Shown piece after piece: positions 8,126 through 17,700 of a DNA stretch of 64,000 nucleotides (position 1 is its first letter; the number at the start of each line of letters is the position of its first letter). This DNA is from JAHEKD01 sp965204695 (GTDB lineage Bacteria; Pseudomonadota; Gammaproteobacteria; Arenicellales; JAHEKD01), in assembly GCA_965204695.1 (NCBI GenBank), contig OZ242007.1:3038001-3102000 (forward strand), written 5' to 3'. The notes under the pieces are model-generated. The model did not search any database and was not told the DNA's origin. It was given only the letters and a program-made list of their open reading frames with translations. A program made the position numbers and the translations under genes.

Positions 8126-9406
8126 ATGGATTTAACTATTATCTTAACGTTTGCTTCTTTGGCCGTATTTCTGCTGTTGAGCGTTCCGATTGGTGTCTCC
8201 ATTGGTTTGAGTGTTGTGATAGGAGTGACGTTCAGCGACACATTGCCATACGAATTTATTATTCAGAAGATGATCACATCTCTGGATGTTTTTCCACTAA
8301 TGGCCGTGCCTTTCTTTGTCATGGCGGGGGAAATCATGCAGAAAGGGAGCATGGCTGAAAAGCTTCTTGCGGTCTCCCGTTCCCTGGTCGGTCACCTGAC
8401 CGGCGGCATGGCTCATATCTCTATTCTAACCAGCCTGTTTTATGGTTCACTGTCTGGTTCTTCACCGGCGACAGTTGCCGCCGTCGGCGGTATCATGATC
8501 CCGGCCATGGAGAAAGAGAACTATTCTAAATCGTTTTCCACGGCCGTAAACACGACGGCAGGGTGTCTGGGGGTCATTATCCCCCCGAGCGTACCGCTGA
8601 TTATTTATGGCACCACTGCCGGAGTGTCTGTAGGCGACCTGTTTATTGCAGGTATCATCCCTGGCCTTTTTATCGGCTTGAGCCTCATGATATGCAGCTA
8701 CATTCTGGCACGTAGTTATGGTTATACCGGCACGAATGAAAGGGCTCCGGCCAGTCAGGTTTTGTCTACTTTAAAGGATGCCCTCCCCGCTCTGATGGTG
8801 CCGATTATTGTACTTGGCGGCATCTATGGGGGATTGACCACCCCAACGGAAGCGGGCGTGATAGCCGTAGTCTATTCATTGATTATGGAAGGTCTGATTT
8901 TGCGGACCCTGAGTGTACAAAAAGTTGTCGATGTTTTTAAGGGAACGGCGCTGACCACTGCATCCATCTTTCTTGTCGTCGCGACGGCAACCGCCTTTGG
9001 CCAGATCCTGTTGTTTTACAATCTGCCGAACCTGCTGGTCGATGCGCTTGTCGCCATCTCTGATAATAAATACATTTTATTGCCGATCATTCTCATCTTC
9101 CTGATTATCATGGGAACATTTATGGATGCCCTGGCTAACATCCTTATCCTGACACCTTTGCTTCTGCCGGTTGTTAAAGCACTTGGCATTGATCCGATTC
9201 ATTTTGGTATCGTCATGATTGTTACTTCATCAATGGGATTTTTAACACCACCTGTAGGAGTGAATCTGTTTGTCGGTTGCAGTATTGCCAATATCTCGAT
9301 TGAAAAACTGAGCGTGGCGGTTATGCCGTTCCTGTTTACCATGATTCTGGCACTCTTGATCCTGGCGTTTGTTCCCCAGATTTCACTGTGGTTGCCAGGA
9401 TTGTAA
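8126..9406 (+). CDS. dctM: TRAP transporter large membrane subunit (DctM)
   Basis: The 426-residue protein with about 12 membrane segments is the Na+-coupled channel subunit. Family motifs are PLMAVPFFVMAGEIM, FYGSLSGSSPATVAAVGGIM and FLTPPVGVNLFV. The start is the ATG at 8126, with TAGGAG nine bases upstream. It completes a full P-Q-M transporter set in one operon. Confidence 0.92.
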   Translation: MDLTIILTFASLAVFLLLSVPIGVSIGLSVVIGVTFSDTLPYEFIIQKMITSLDVFPLMAVPFFVMAGEIMQKGSMAEKLLAVSRSLVGHLTGGMAHISILTSLFYGSLSGSSPATVAAVGGIMIPAMEKENYSKSFSTAVNTTAGCLGVIIPPSVPLIIYGTTAGVSVGDLFIAGIIPGLFIGLSLMICSYILARSYGYTGTNERAPASQVLSTLKDALPALMVPIIVLGGIYGGLTTPTEAGVIAVVYSLIMEGLILRTLSVQKVVDVFKGTALTTASIFLVVATATAFGQILLFYNLPNLLVDALVAISDNKYILLPIILIFLIIMGTFMDALANILILTPLLLPVVKALGIDPIHFGIVMIVTSSMGFLTPPVGVNLFVGCSIANISIEKLSVAVMPFLFTMILALLILAFVPQISLWLPGL

Positions 9407-9470
9407 GTTTATAAATCCTTCACAGGATTATTAATATTCACTTTCCAGAGCATGTACACGGATAGAAGAA

Positions 9471-9683
9471 ATGGTTGATAAAGCTGATGACCTAGACAAT
9501 TCGTATTTGATTTCGCAATTGACCTCTGCCGGTATATCATTGGCCACGCTTGAGAGTGCCGCCTATACAGCGAAACAGATGTGTATGGAATCCACTAAGG
9601 CGGACGCCGATGCTTTTAACCCATATCATGCAAATGACTACCACAATCTGATTACAGAGCTTTCACGCAAAACAGCAAAATGA
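9471..9683 (+). CDS. Small protein overlapping the amidase, possible AtzG/GatC-like partner
   Basis: The frame has 70 codons, and its stop overlaps the amidase start (ATGA at 9680-9683), implying translational coupling. I see no clear family signature in the sequence. Its size, acidic/hydrophilic character and position match small helical partners (GatC, AtzG/DUF4089) that stabilise amidases of the next gene's type. The assignment rests on context only. Confidence 0.4.
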   Translation: MVDKADDLDNSYLISQLTSAGISLATLESAAYTAKQMCMESTKADADAFNPYHANDYHNLITELSRKTAK

Positions 9684-11095
9684 CCGTGCTGTTTAAAACC
9701 ATTGATGCGTTACATGAGAACATAACCGCCGACCCCGGGTCTGTTGTGGAGTTGACGACCCAGGCCTTGTCTCAACTCGAAAAGCTTGGGCGAAATCTGA
9801 ATGCCGTTTCCCATGTCGCAAGAGACGACGCTATAGACAGAGCAGAGGGACTTCGAGATACGCTTATGCGAGGCGACATCGGTTATACCGGACCACTGTT
9901 CGGGATACCGGTTGCACACAAGGATCTTTTCATGCGATCAGGCTGGCCGTGTGAGGGTGGTTCCAGGACTTTCGCTGGCCACATCGCCCAACGAACCGCA
10001 TTTACCATTAACAGGCTGGATCACCAGGGTACGGTAGATTGTGCACGTCTGACATCCGTCGAATTAGCACTCGGAACGACCGGACATAATGCTTACGCGG
10101 GAACACCGACCAACCCATGGAATCCGCAATATATTTGTGGCGGTTCTTCATCAGGTTCCGCAGCAGTCGTGGCAGCCGGCATCATTCCTGCCTCCCTCGG
10201 AACTGACACTGGCGGTTCGGTTCGTCTGCCTGCTGCTGCCTGCGGACTCGTTGGTGTCAAACCAACGCATGGATTGGTGGGTCGGAGCGGCGTTTTTGCG
10301 CTGTCTCCAAGCCTCGATTGTGTTGGGCCTCTGACACGCTCAGTACGCGATGGTGCAATCGTATTGCAGGCTATTGCGGCGACGGACGATAAGGACTCCA
10401 GTTCCATCTCCCACAATTTACCCGACCTTCTACACTCGCTTGAATCCGGAGTCGCCGGTCTTCGAGTCGGATGGCCGACCAATCATTTCTTCGAAGATGT
10501 AGAGGCATCGGTTGCCGACGGTATTGATGGCGTCTTTCGCCTTATGGGCCGCCTTGGTGCCGAATGTCTTGATATTGAAGTTCCCGGGATCGAAACTGCC
10601 AATGCGATGAACATGCTCATCACTGCTGTAGAGGGTGCTTCGCTGCATCATGAGAGAATTCTCGAAAATCACAATGATTTTGAGGCGCAGACGCTATCGC
10701 GCCTCTTGGTCGGTTGCTTTGTACCGGCCCGCGACTATTACAATGCACTTGCTAACCGTGCCTGTGTGGCCAAACGTGTTTTGGCGGATACTTTCACCAA
10801 GGTTGATGTCGTGATCACGCCGGTCTGGCCTTATCCACTACCAACAATCGAAGAGAGCGACGTGGGTGCGAATCCTGAAGCCGCTGCTATGGTGCAACGC
10901 TCCGGTCATAACACACGACCGGTGAATTACCTGGGTTTTCCTGCTGTGAACCTGCCTATCGGCTTTGATACCAATGGCCTGCCTGTCAGCGTGCAGCTAG
11001 TTGGAGCGCCTTATTCAGAACCGAAACTTCTACGGATCGCTAGTGCGCTTGAGCGAGAACTGAATTTCTGGAGTTCACGGCCCAGGTTATTCTAG
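9680..11095 (+). CDS. Amidase-signature hydrolase (AtzE/GatA-like)
   Basis: The 471-residue amidase has the Ser-cisSer-Lys triad. The Lys is in GIPVAHKDLF, and the cis-Ser and nucleophile Ser are in CGGSSSGSAAVVAAGIIPAS and GTDTGGSVRLPAAACGLVG. It hydrolyses a linear or small amide in the cytoplasm. The coupled upstream small ORF resembles the AtzG-AtzE or GatC-GatA pairing. As the last gene of the CuyA-TRAP operon it probably processes an amide imported by the transporter or generated from it. Length is normal. The specific substrate is unknown. Confidence 0.8.
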   Translation: MTVLFKTIDALHENITADPGSVVELTTQALSQLEKLGRNLNAVSHVARDDAIDRAEGLRDTLMRGDIGYTGPLFGIPVAHKDLFMRSGWPCEGGSRTFAGHIAQRTAFTINRLDHQGTVDCARLTSVELALGTTGHNAYAGTPTNPWNPQYICGGSSSGSAAVVAAGIIPASLGTDTGGSVRLPAAACGLVGVKPTHGLVGRSGVFALSPSLDCVGPLTRSVRDGAIVLQAIAATDDKDSSSISHNLPDLLHSLESGVAGLRVGWPTNHFFEDVEASVADGIDGVFRLMGRLGAECLDIEVPGIETANAMNMLITAVEGASLHHERILENHNDFEAQTLSRLLVGCFVPARDYYNALANRACVAKRVLADTFTKVDVVITPVWPYPLPTIEESDVGANPEAAAMVQRSGHNTRPVNYLGFPAVNLPIGFDTNGLPVSVQLVGAPYSEPKLLRIASALERELNFWSSRPRLF

Positions 11096-11259
11096 TGCGC
11101 CCGAAGCTGTAAAATAAGACCGGAATTAAAGGATGCGGACCTTTGACTTATCAATAGTGGCTACCTTTAGCAAGTTTGTTATTAAGGCATTGCTCACATT
11201 CTATAGCCGATAATTGTTGAAGATTAGACTCAAGCTCTGGAGTTAATCACTGGGTTATG

Positions 11260-11422
11260 TGGGATTTATTCTATTGTTTATATAGAAGTAAGTGCAGTAA
11301 ACGCCCAAAATTAATGTTTGTAAGTTACTGATATATAAAGAATTTAAAAACAAATTCTTTTCTCATAATGATGGGGTCGCTAGTTCGGATCTAGCCATAG
11401 CCACCATAAAATCAATAACTTA
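11260..11422. repeat. Trailer repeat A with tRNA-Met 3' half (right end of unit 1)
   Basis: This ~160-bp block recurs at 18285-18447. From GCAGTAAAC (11294) to ACTTA (11421) I count about eight differences over roughly 128 bp. It includes the tRNA-Met fragment (11362-11406) and 16 bp beyond the CCA. The block preceding the tRNA part (TTTAAAAACAAAT, then CTTTT) is also shared, so the repeat is more than a tRNA. Confidence 0.8.
11362..11406 (+). other. 3' half of elongator tRNA-Met (CAU), truncated at the anticodon loop
   Basis: The sequence begins CTCATAATGATGGGGTC, identical to the anticodon loop, 3' anticodon stem and variable region of E. coli tRNA-Met. It continues through a T arm (GCTAG, TTCGGAT, CTAGC) to CATAGCCACCA. 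The 5' half (D arm, 5' anticodon stem) is absent: CTTTT stands where CATCA should be. The T loop carries TTCGGAT rather than TTCGAAT, so this copy has drifted. It is not a functional tRNA but has the shape of a tyrosine-recombinase attachment duplicate. Confidence 0.8.
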
Positions 11423-11600
11423 CGTTGTACCCTGATGATAACCCAAAAATGCCACTGGGATTTATTTGGGTTAAAAACTTGTAAATTCTCGCAATTTCGT
11501 TATCCAAATTGGTGCTCTTTAATCCATTTTGTGTCTGTTTTTCTGGGTTTTTCGTCTAAATTTAGCCGAGCACATCACCAGAAATGATGGGGTTGTTGAT
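11423..11600. repeat. Leader repeat C2 of tandem unit 2
   Basis: This is the better-separated copy of the 3838-4020 block, starting directly after trailer A. It contains at 11568-11594 a sequence reading GAGCACATCAC, then CAGAA, then ATGATGGGGT. That equals the tRNA-Met anticodon arm and its flanks except for the five loop bases. The ~158 bp from here to the next gene hold its leader, with a TTAGGAG ribosome site at 11741. Confidence 0.65.
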
Positions 11601-11758
11601 AACGAATATGTTAGTTCCATTTGTTCCCGGTAGTGAAGGTGCTGATGTTTTCTGCAACAATTGTATACGTTTGTTTTTTTTCGTTTTAATAATTCTAAGA
11701 TATACTGCCCTATTGGGATAGGGAAAAAACAATTTTTTAATTAGGAGTCTTAATAATA

Positions 11759-14700
11759 ATGTTCAAACTACGATATATTCTCGCCAAGCATATTCTTCAC
11801 ACTATTCTCTTTGCCCAACTATTTACAATGTATCTGGCCCAAGCAGCGCAGGGGCCTGGATTGGGAAATCTTAATTACAATCCGTCAGAATTATTTACCC
11901 AAATATCAATACCTGTTGTTGATGATACAACGGGGATTCTTCCACCTGATTATCCTAATCGAAAGCATTTTGGCGTTAATGTAATGACTATGCTTAATGG
12001 TTATATGATAGGGGTGTTTGCGCCTGATAGTGGCGGAGGACCAGGTGGATGGATAGCTTTGGATGTCTCTAATCCGAGGAATCTTAACTTGGTTAAAACA
12101 ATATATGAGCCGGATACGTTTAATAGTAATCGAACAGGTAACGGCCTAAGGACAATTGATTTCCGCGAACCTCATTCGTTTGGGTTAAGTGAAAACAGTC
12201 ATATTGCAATTCAAACAGGGCGCGGGATTGAGATATGGGACTGGTCTGATGTTAATAATCCAGTACAAGTTTCAAAGCTGGCAATACCTGGTGTAAATTT
12301 TGGTGACTATAATAATGTTTCCTGGCAGTTGTTTTGGCAAGCACCCTATCTCTACGTGGCGAGAGGAAACGCGGGTTTGACAATTGTTAATACCTCGGAT
12401 TTGACAAATCCATCGATTGTGAAAACAGTATCTACTAGTGAGCTAGGGGGATTTAATATTGGGCCAGTTTTTGTACTTGGCAATCAACTCTTTGTCTCTA
12501 GTATGGAAACCACAGCCGGTTTTTCAATCCTAAATATCAGTGATCCTACTAACCCAATACTAGAAAAAAGTATTCAGTCACTACCAGGCAATTACTACGC
12601 TTCATGCTGGGATGGAGTTTATGCATACTTTGGGGGGCGGTCTCCAACAATTCCACTACGTGCCTATGACACCACGACGAATCCAATGCAGCTTGTGAAT
12701 GGCTCAATTTCAGGGTTTAGTAATCTTTACTGCAATGGACAAGATGATAAGCTTTTTTTGGGTAATCAAGATGAAATTGTCGCGATTGACGTTTCATCAA
12801 GTCAGAACTTTTCTGTATTGGGATCGGGGTCACTAAATGCCGTATCGTCCGATGTAGATCATGGGCAGGTTTTTCCGTTCGGGAATCTAGTTTGGGTTGG
12901 AAATGATCATGGTTCAGGGAGTGGATTAATTGCTCATCAAACATTGCCTGATACAGCCCCACCTGAAATTGTAGTAACTAATCCAGCCGCAAACGCAACC
13001 GATCAACCTGTCACGTCAAGAATCGGTATTGCATTGTCGGATAGTATTTTAATGGAATCGGTGAATAGTAGTACATTTGCCGTGATAGAGACTGCCACAA
13101 ATACTCAGATTGCTGGTAATTACAGTGTCAACTTGGGGTTTGTTAATTTTACACCCTCGGTCCCGTTAGTAGATGATGCTACTTATGAAGTCATCCTTGA
13201 TGGAATCCAGGATTTTGCAGGAAATTCTTTGCCCAACAGTAATTTCTTTTTTTCTACCGGGTCCTCAATAAACCACCAAATTGATATATCACCACGGTCT
13301 AATGCATTGACGCTCGAAACAGTAACATTTTCAGCAAATGCTGCGCCGATAAGTACTGGTGGGGTGGTTGAATATTCATGGGACTTTGGAGACGGCTCTA
13401 CTACAACACCTTTTTCCCAGTCATCTACAGCTTTGCATGCCTATTCTCAACCAGGTCACTGGAATGTCATCGTTACCGTGAGAGAAAATAATATCATCAC
13501 AACTAAATCAATTATCCAGACTGTTCATAATCCTGTTACCAGTAGTACTCCCACTACGGTAAGTACGATAGTTGCTAGTGATTCTATGGTGGTTGCAGTC
13601 AATGAAGATGCTAATACTGTCACTGCAATACAAAAGTCTGCACCCTTTTCCAAAATTTGGGAATCCGGCGTTGGGAAGCAACCCAGAAGTCTGGCGATTG
13701 CCCCCAATGGAGAAATTTGGGTTGTTAACCAGCAAAGCGATGATATTTCTATTCTTGATCCAAACGGGAATCTACTTACCAGTGTACAGCTTCCACGTGG
13801 CTCTCAGGCCTTTGGTATTGTGTTTGCTCCTGACGGATGTTGCGCCCTTGTCAGTTTGCAAGGAACCGGAGCATTATTGAAAATTGACCCGGCGAGCAGA
13901 TTGCAAACAGGCATGATTCAAGTAGGAATGTCAGCCAGAGGAATTGCCGTAGATAGTCAGTCACAAATTGCTTATGTAACGCGTTTTATCTCACCGCAAA
14001 CCCATGCTGAAGTTATCAGTGTGGATATTGCTTCGATGTTAGTAAACAATGTTATCCAGTTACAAAAAGATGTGACAACGATAGATGGCAGTGACCGCAG
14101 CCGTGGTATTCCTAATTACTTAAATTCGATTACAATTTCTCCTGATGGCCTGAAGGCATGGATAGCTTCGAACAAAGCGAATGTAGAGCGCGGAGTATTC
14201 AATGATAATAATCCGGTAAACGCATTGACGTTTGAGACAACAATTCGGGCTATAGCCTCACAGATTGATCTTGGCATGCAAGCGGAAATACCTTCCATGC
14301 AGATGGATATCGATAACCGAGCACAACCAAAGGCGATTATATTCAGTGATGTAGGCGATTATGTGTATATTGCTTTGGAGGGGCAAAATTCTATCGAAAT
14401 AAGAGATGCATATAACAACCAACGTGTCAGTGAAGTCAGCCAAACAGGCCTGGCACCTCGAGGTCTGGTCAAATCAAACAATCATCTGTTTGTTCATAAC
14501 TTTCTGAGCCGGACCATTTCGATATTTGATGTGACACAGGTTGAAGTGCCAAATGGCACAAGAGAAATAACCCAAGCTGGGTTCACTGAATTAGTAGCAA
14601 ACGAAGCACTTCACCCAAGAGTGTTGAAAGGCAAGCAAATCTTCTACAACGCCAGTGACCCTCGCATGACAAGGGATGGTTATATCTCGTGTGCCAGCTG

Positions 14701-17700
14701 TCACACTGATGGTGATACTGATAATCGGGTTTGGGACTTTACTGATCGAGGTGAAGGTTTAAGAAACACGATACAACTTTTAGGGCGAACGGGACTGGGT
14801 CATGGTAGAGTACACTGGACTGCAAACTTCGATGAAATTCAAGATTTTGAGAACGATATTAGATCGGGTTTTGGTGGTGTTGGGTTTCTGAGCGACAATC
14901 AGTTTGAGCAAACACAAGCGCCGCTTGGTAACCCCAAAGCAGGTTTAAATAATGATCTGGATAACCTGGCATTCTATGTGGGCAGTTTAAATAAATTTCC
15001 CAAAAGTCCATATCGAGAATCAAATGGTGTTTTAACGCCTGAAGCACAGCTTGGTAAAAATTTATTTTCCAGCCAAGGGTGTGATGGATGTCATTCCGGT
15101 GATTTATTTACAGATCTAACACGGCACGATGTTGGTACAATCCAGGCTTCATCAGGACAGAGTAATGGCCAATCTTTATCTGGAATTGGTATAGATACAC
15201 CAACGTTAATCGGTATCTGGCAAACGGCCCCTTATTTTCATAATGGGCAGGCACAAACATTGGATGATGTTTTATTGACGGGTACGGAACACTTCGTTTC
15301 AAATGAGGCAGATAGAAACAATTTAATCGCTTATTTAAACCAAATCGAATACGAAGGCCCAGAAATTATAGTGCCGGATCCTCCTGCAGAGTCCTCATAT
15401 GTTTATTTGAGTGATCTTGATGAAGAATCTTCAACCAACGGGTGGGGCCCCTTTGAAAAGGATCGTAGTAACGGCGAACAGGGTACGAGTGATGGTAATG
15501 TGATCTCCATCGCTGGCGAACAATTTTTGAAAGGTCTTGGCGTTCACGCCTACTCTGAGATTGCTTATCAGTTTAATGCGGGTCAATACGATCAACTTCT
15601 TGCAACGATTGGTGTTGATGATGAGACCAGCAACAGAGGATCGGTAAGGTTTCAGGTTCTGATTGATAATGTAATCAGTTATCAAAGCGTCATTATAAGT
15701 GGCGGAGAAAATGGAGTGGCTATATCAGTGGATATTCCACTAACCGCGACGGAAATAAAACTGATTGTTGATAACGCTGGAGATGGCGATGCGTACGATC
15801 ATGCTGACTGGGCTGATGCAAAACTTAGAGTACATGTTCCAGATGAACCCGTAAATACATCTCCTGTTGTATCAGCTGGAGCAGATCAAACAGTCAACTT
15901 GACTGATGCAGTCATCTTAAACGGTTCTATTACAGATGATGGCCTGCCAAATCCCCCATCAAATGTGGTGGCCAGTTGGTCGTTGGTTAGTGGCCCGGGG
16001 GGCGTATCGTTTGCAGATAGTTCTGCTCAAGTGACTTCAGCAACATTTTCAGTATCGGGGCAATACACGTTGAGATTGACCGCGACAGATACGGAACTGA
16101 CTGCCAGTGATGACATGATTGTTATGGTTCAGGGTTCAATTTCCGGCAGTGCCTGGTGTTTGAGATTGAAAGCATTGTCAGAAATTAATGCTAATCCATG
16201 GGCTTCCGTTGCAGAAATCGGACTTGTTGATCAATCGGGGCAGCTTATTGATCAATCCAGCTGGAGCATTCATTCTGTCAGTAGTGAAGAACTGGACGGC
16301 GAAAATGCTCCGGCAATATCAGCCATTGATGGTAATCCAAATTCGTTCTGGCACAGCAAGTGGTTTCAGCAGACGGCGCAGCCTCCACATATTTTGGAGA
16401 TAAATCTCGGTGACTCTCATTCACTTGCACAATTGCGTTACCTGCCCAGACAGGACGGCAATGTTAATGGAACAATAAAAGACCATCAAATTTATATCAG
16501 TCAACAATCTGATTGCAGTAATTGGCAATTGGTCGCAAGCGGTACCTGGTCTTCCGATACCAATGAAAAAATTGCTGACTTAGATACTGCATCAGGTAAC
16601 AATGAGCCGCCTGTTACAACTAATCCAGGCAACCAAACCAATCAGGAAGGTGATAATGGCATCAGTCTCGTTATTTCGGTCAGTGATCCTGATAGCGATC
16701 CATTGACTTATGATGCCGCAGGATTGCCTGAGGGCTTATCAATTAATACGTCAACAGGTGTCATTTCAGGTAATTTAGATTTTGATTCAGCTGGGGTTTA
16801 TAACGTAACAATAAGTGTTGATGATGGTAATGGTGGTGCGGATAGCGCTAATTTCACCTGGACAGTGAATAACGTTAATAGAGCGCCCGGCTTTGACACG
16901 TTAATTGGCGATCAAGCGAATGATGAAGGTGATTCGATTAATTTATCAGCCAGTGCAATGGACCCTGACACGGGTGATAGTTTAACCTACAGTGCTACAA
17001 ATTTACCGGATGGTGTATCGATTAATACAGGTACGGGTGTGATTACGGGTACCTTAAGTGCGGTTTCGGCAGGCAGCTATAACGTTGATGTGACTGTTTC
17101 AGATGATAACTCAACCGATGGTCAAAGTTTTGTGTGGACGGTTAATGATGTCAATCAGCCGCCCTCCATAACTAATCCAGGCAATCAGGTTAATCAGTTA
17201 TCTGATACGGTAAGTCTAACTGTGGTGGCGAGTGACCCTGATAGTGGTGATGTTTTGACTTTCTCAGAATCTGGACTGCCCGATGGATTGAATATAGATT
17301 CGAATACAGGCGAGATCAGCGGAATATTCGTGGCGGCCAATGTGTTTAACGTCACCATAACTGTTGATGATGGGAATGGTGGTATGGATGATGCGAGTTT
17401 CACCTGGACAGTGAATGATTCTGGTAACGTTCAAGAAACTATTTATGTTAGTTCTACATCAGGTGGTACGGTAGGTGGTGTGTCGTTTGCCGATGAAGAC
17501 ATTCTGGCGTTTGATGTCGCTGCGGAAACATGGTCAATGTATATAGATGGCTCTGATATAGGATTAAGTGATTCAGGCTCTCGCGATATGAATGCCTTCA
17601 CTATACTGGCAGATGACAGTATCGTTTTCAGTGTCGTTGGCGCAACAACATTGCCAGACGTTGGCAGCGTGGATGATTCAGACCTGATTCGATTTATTCC

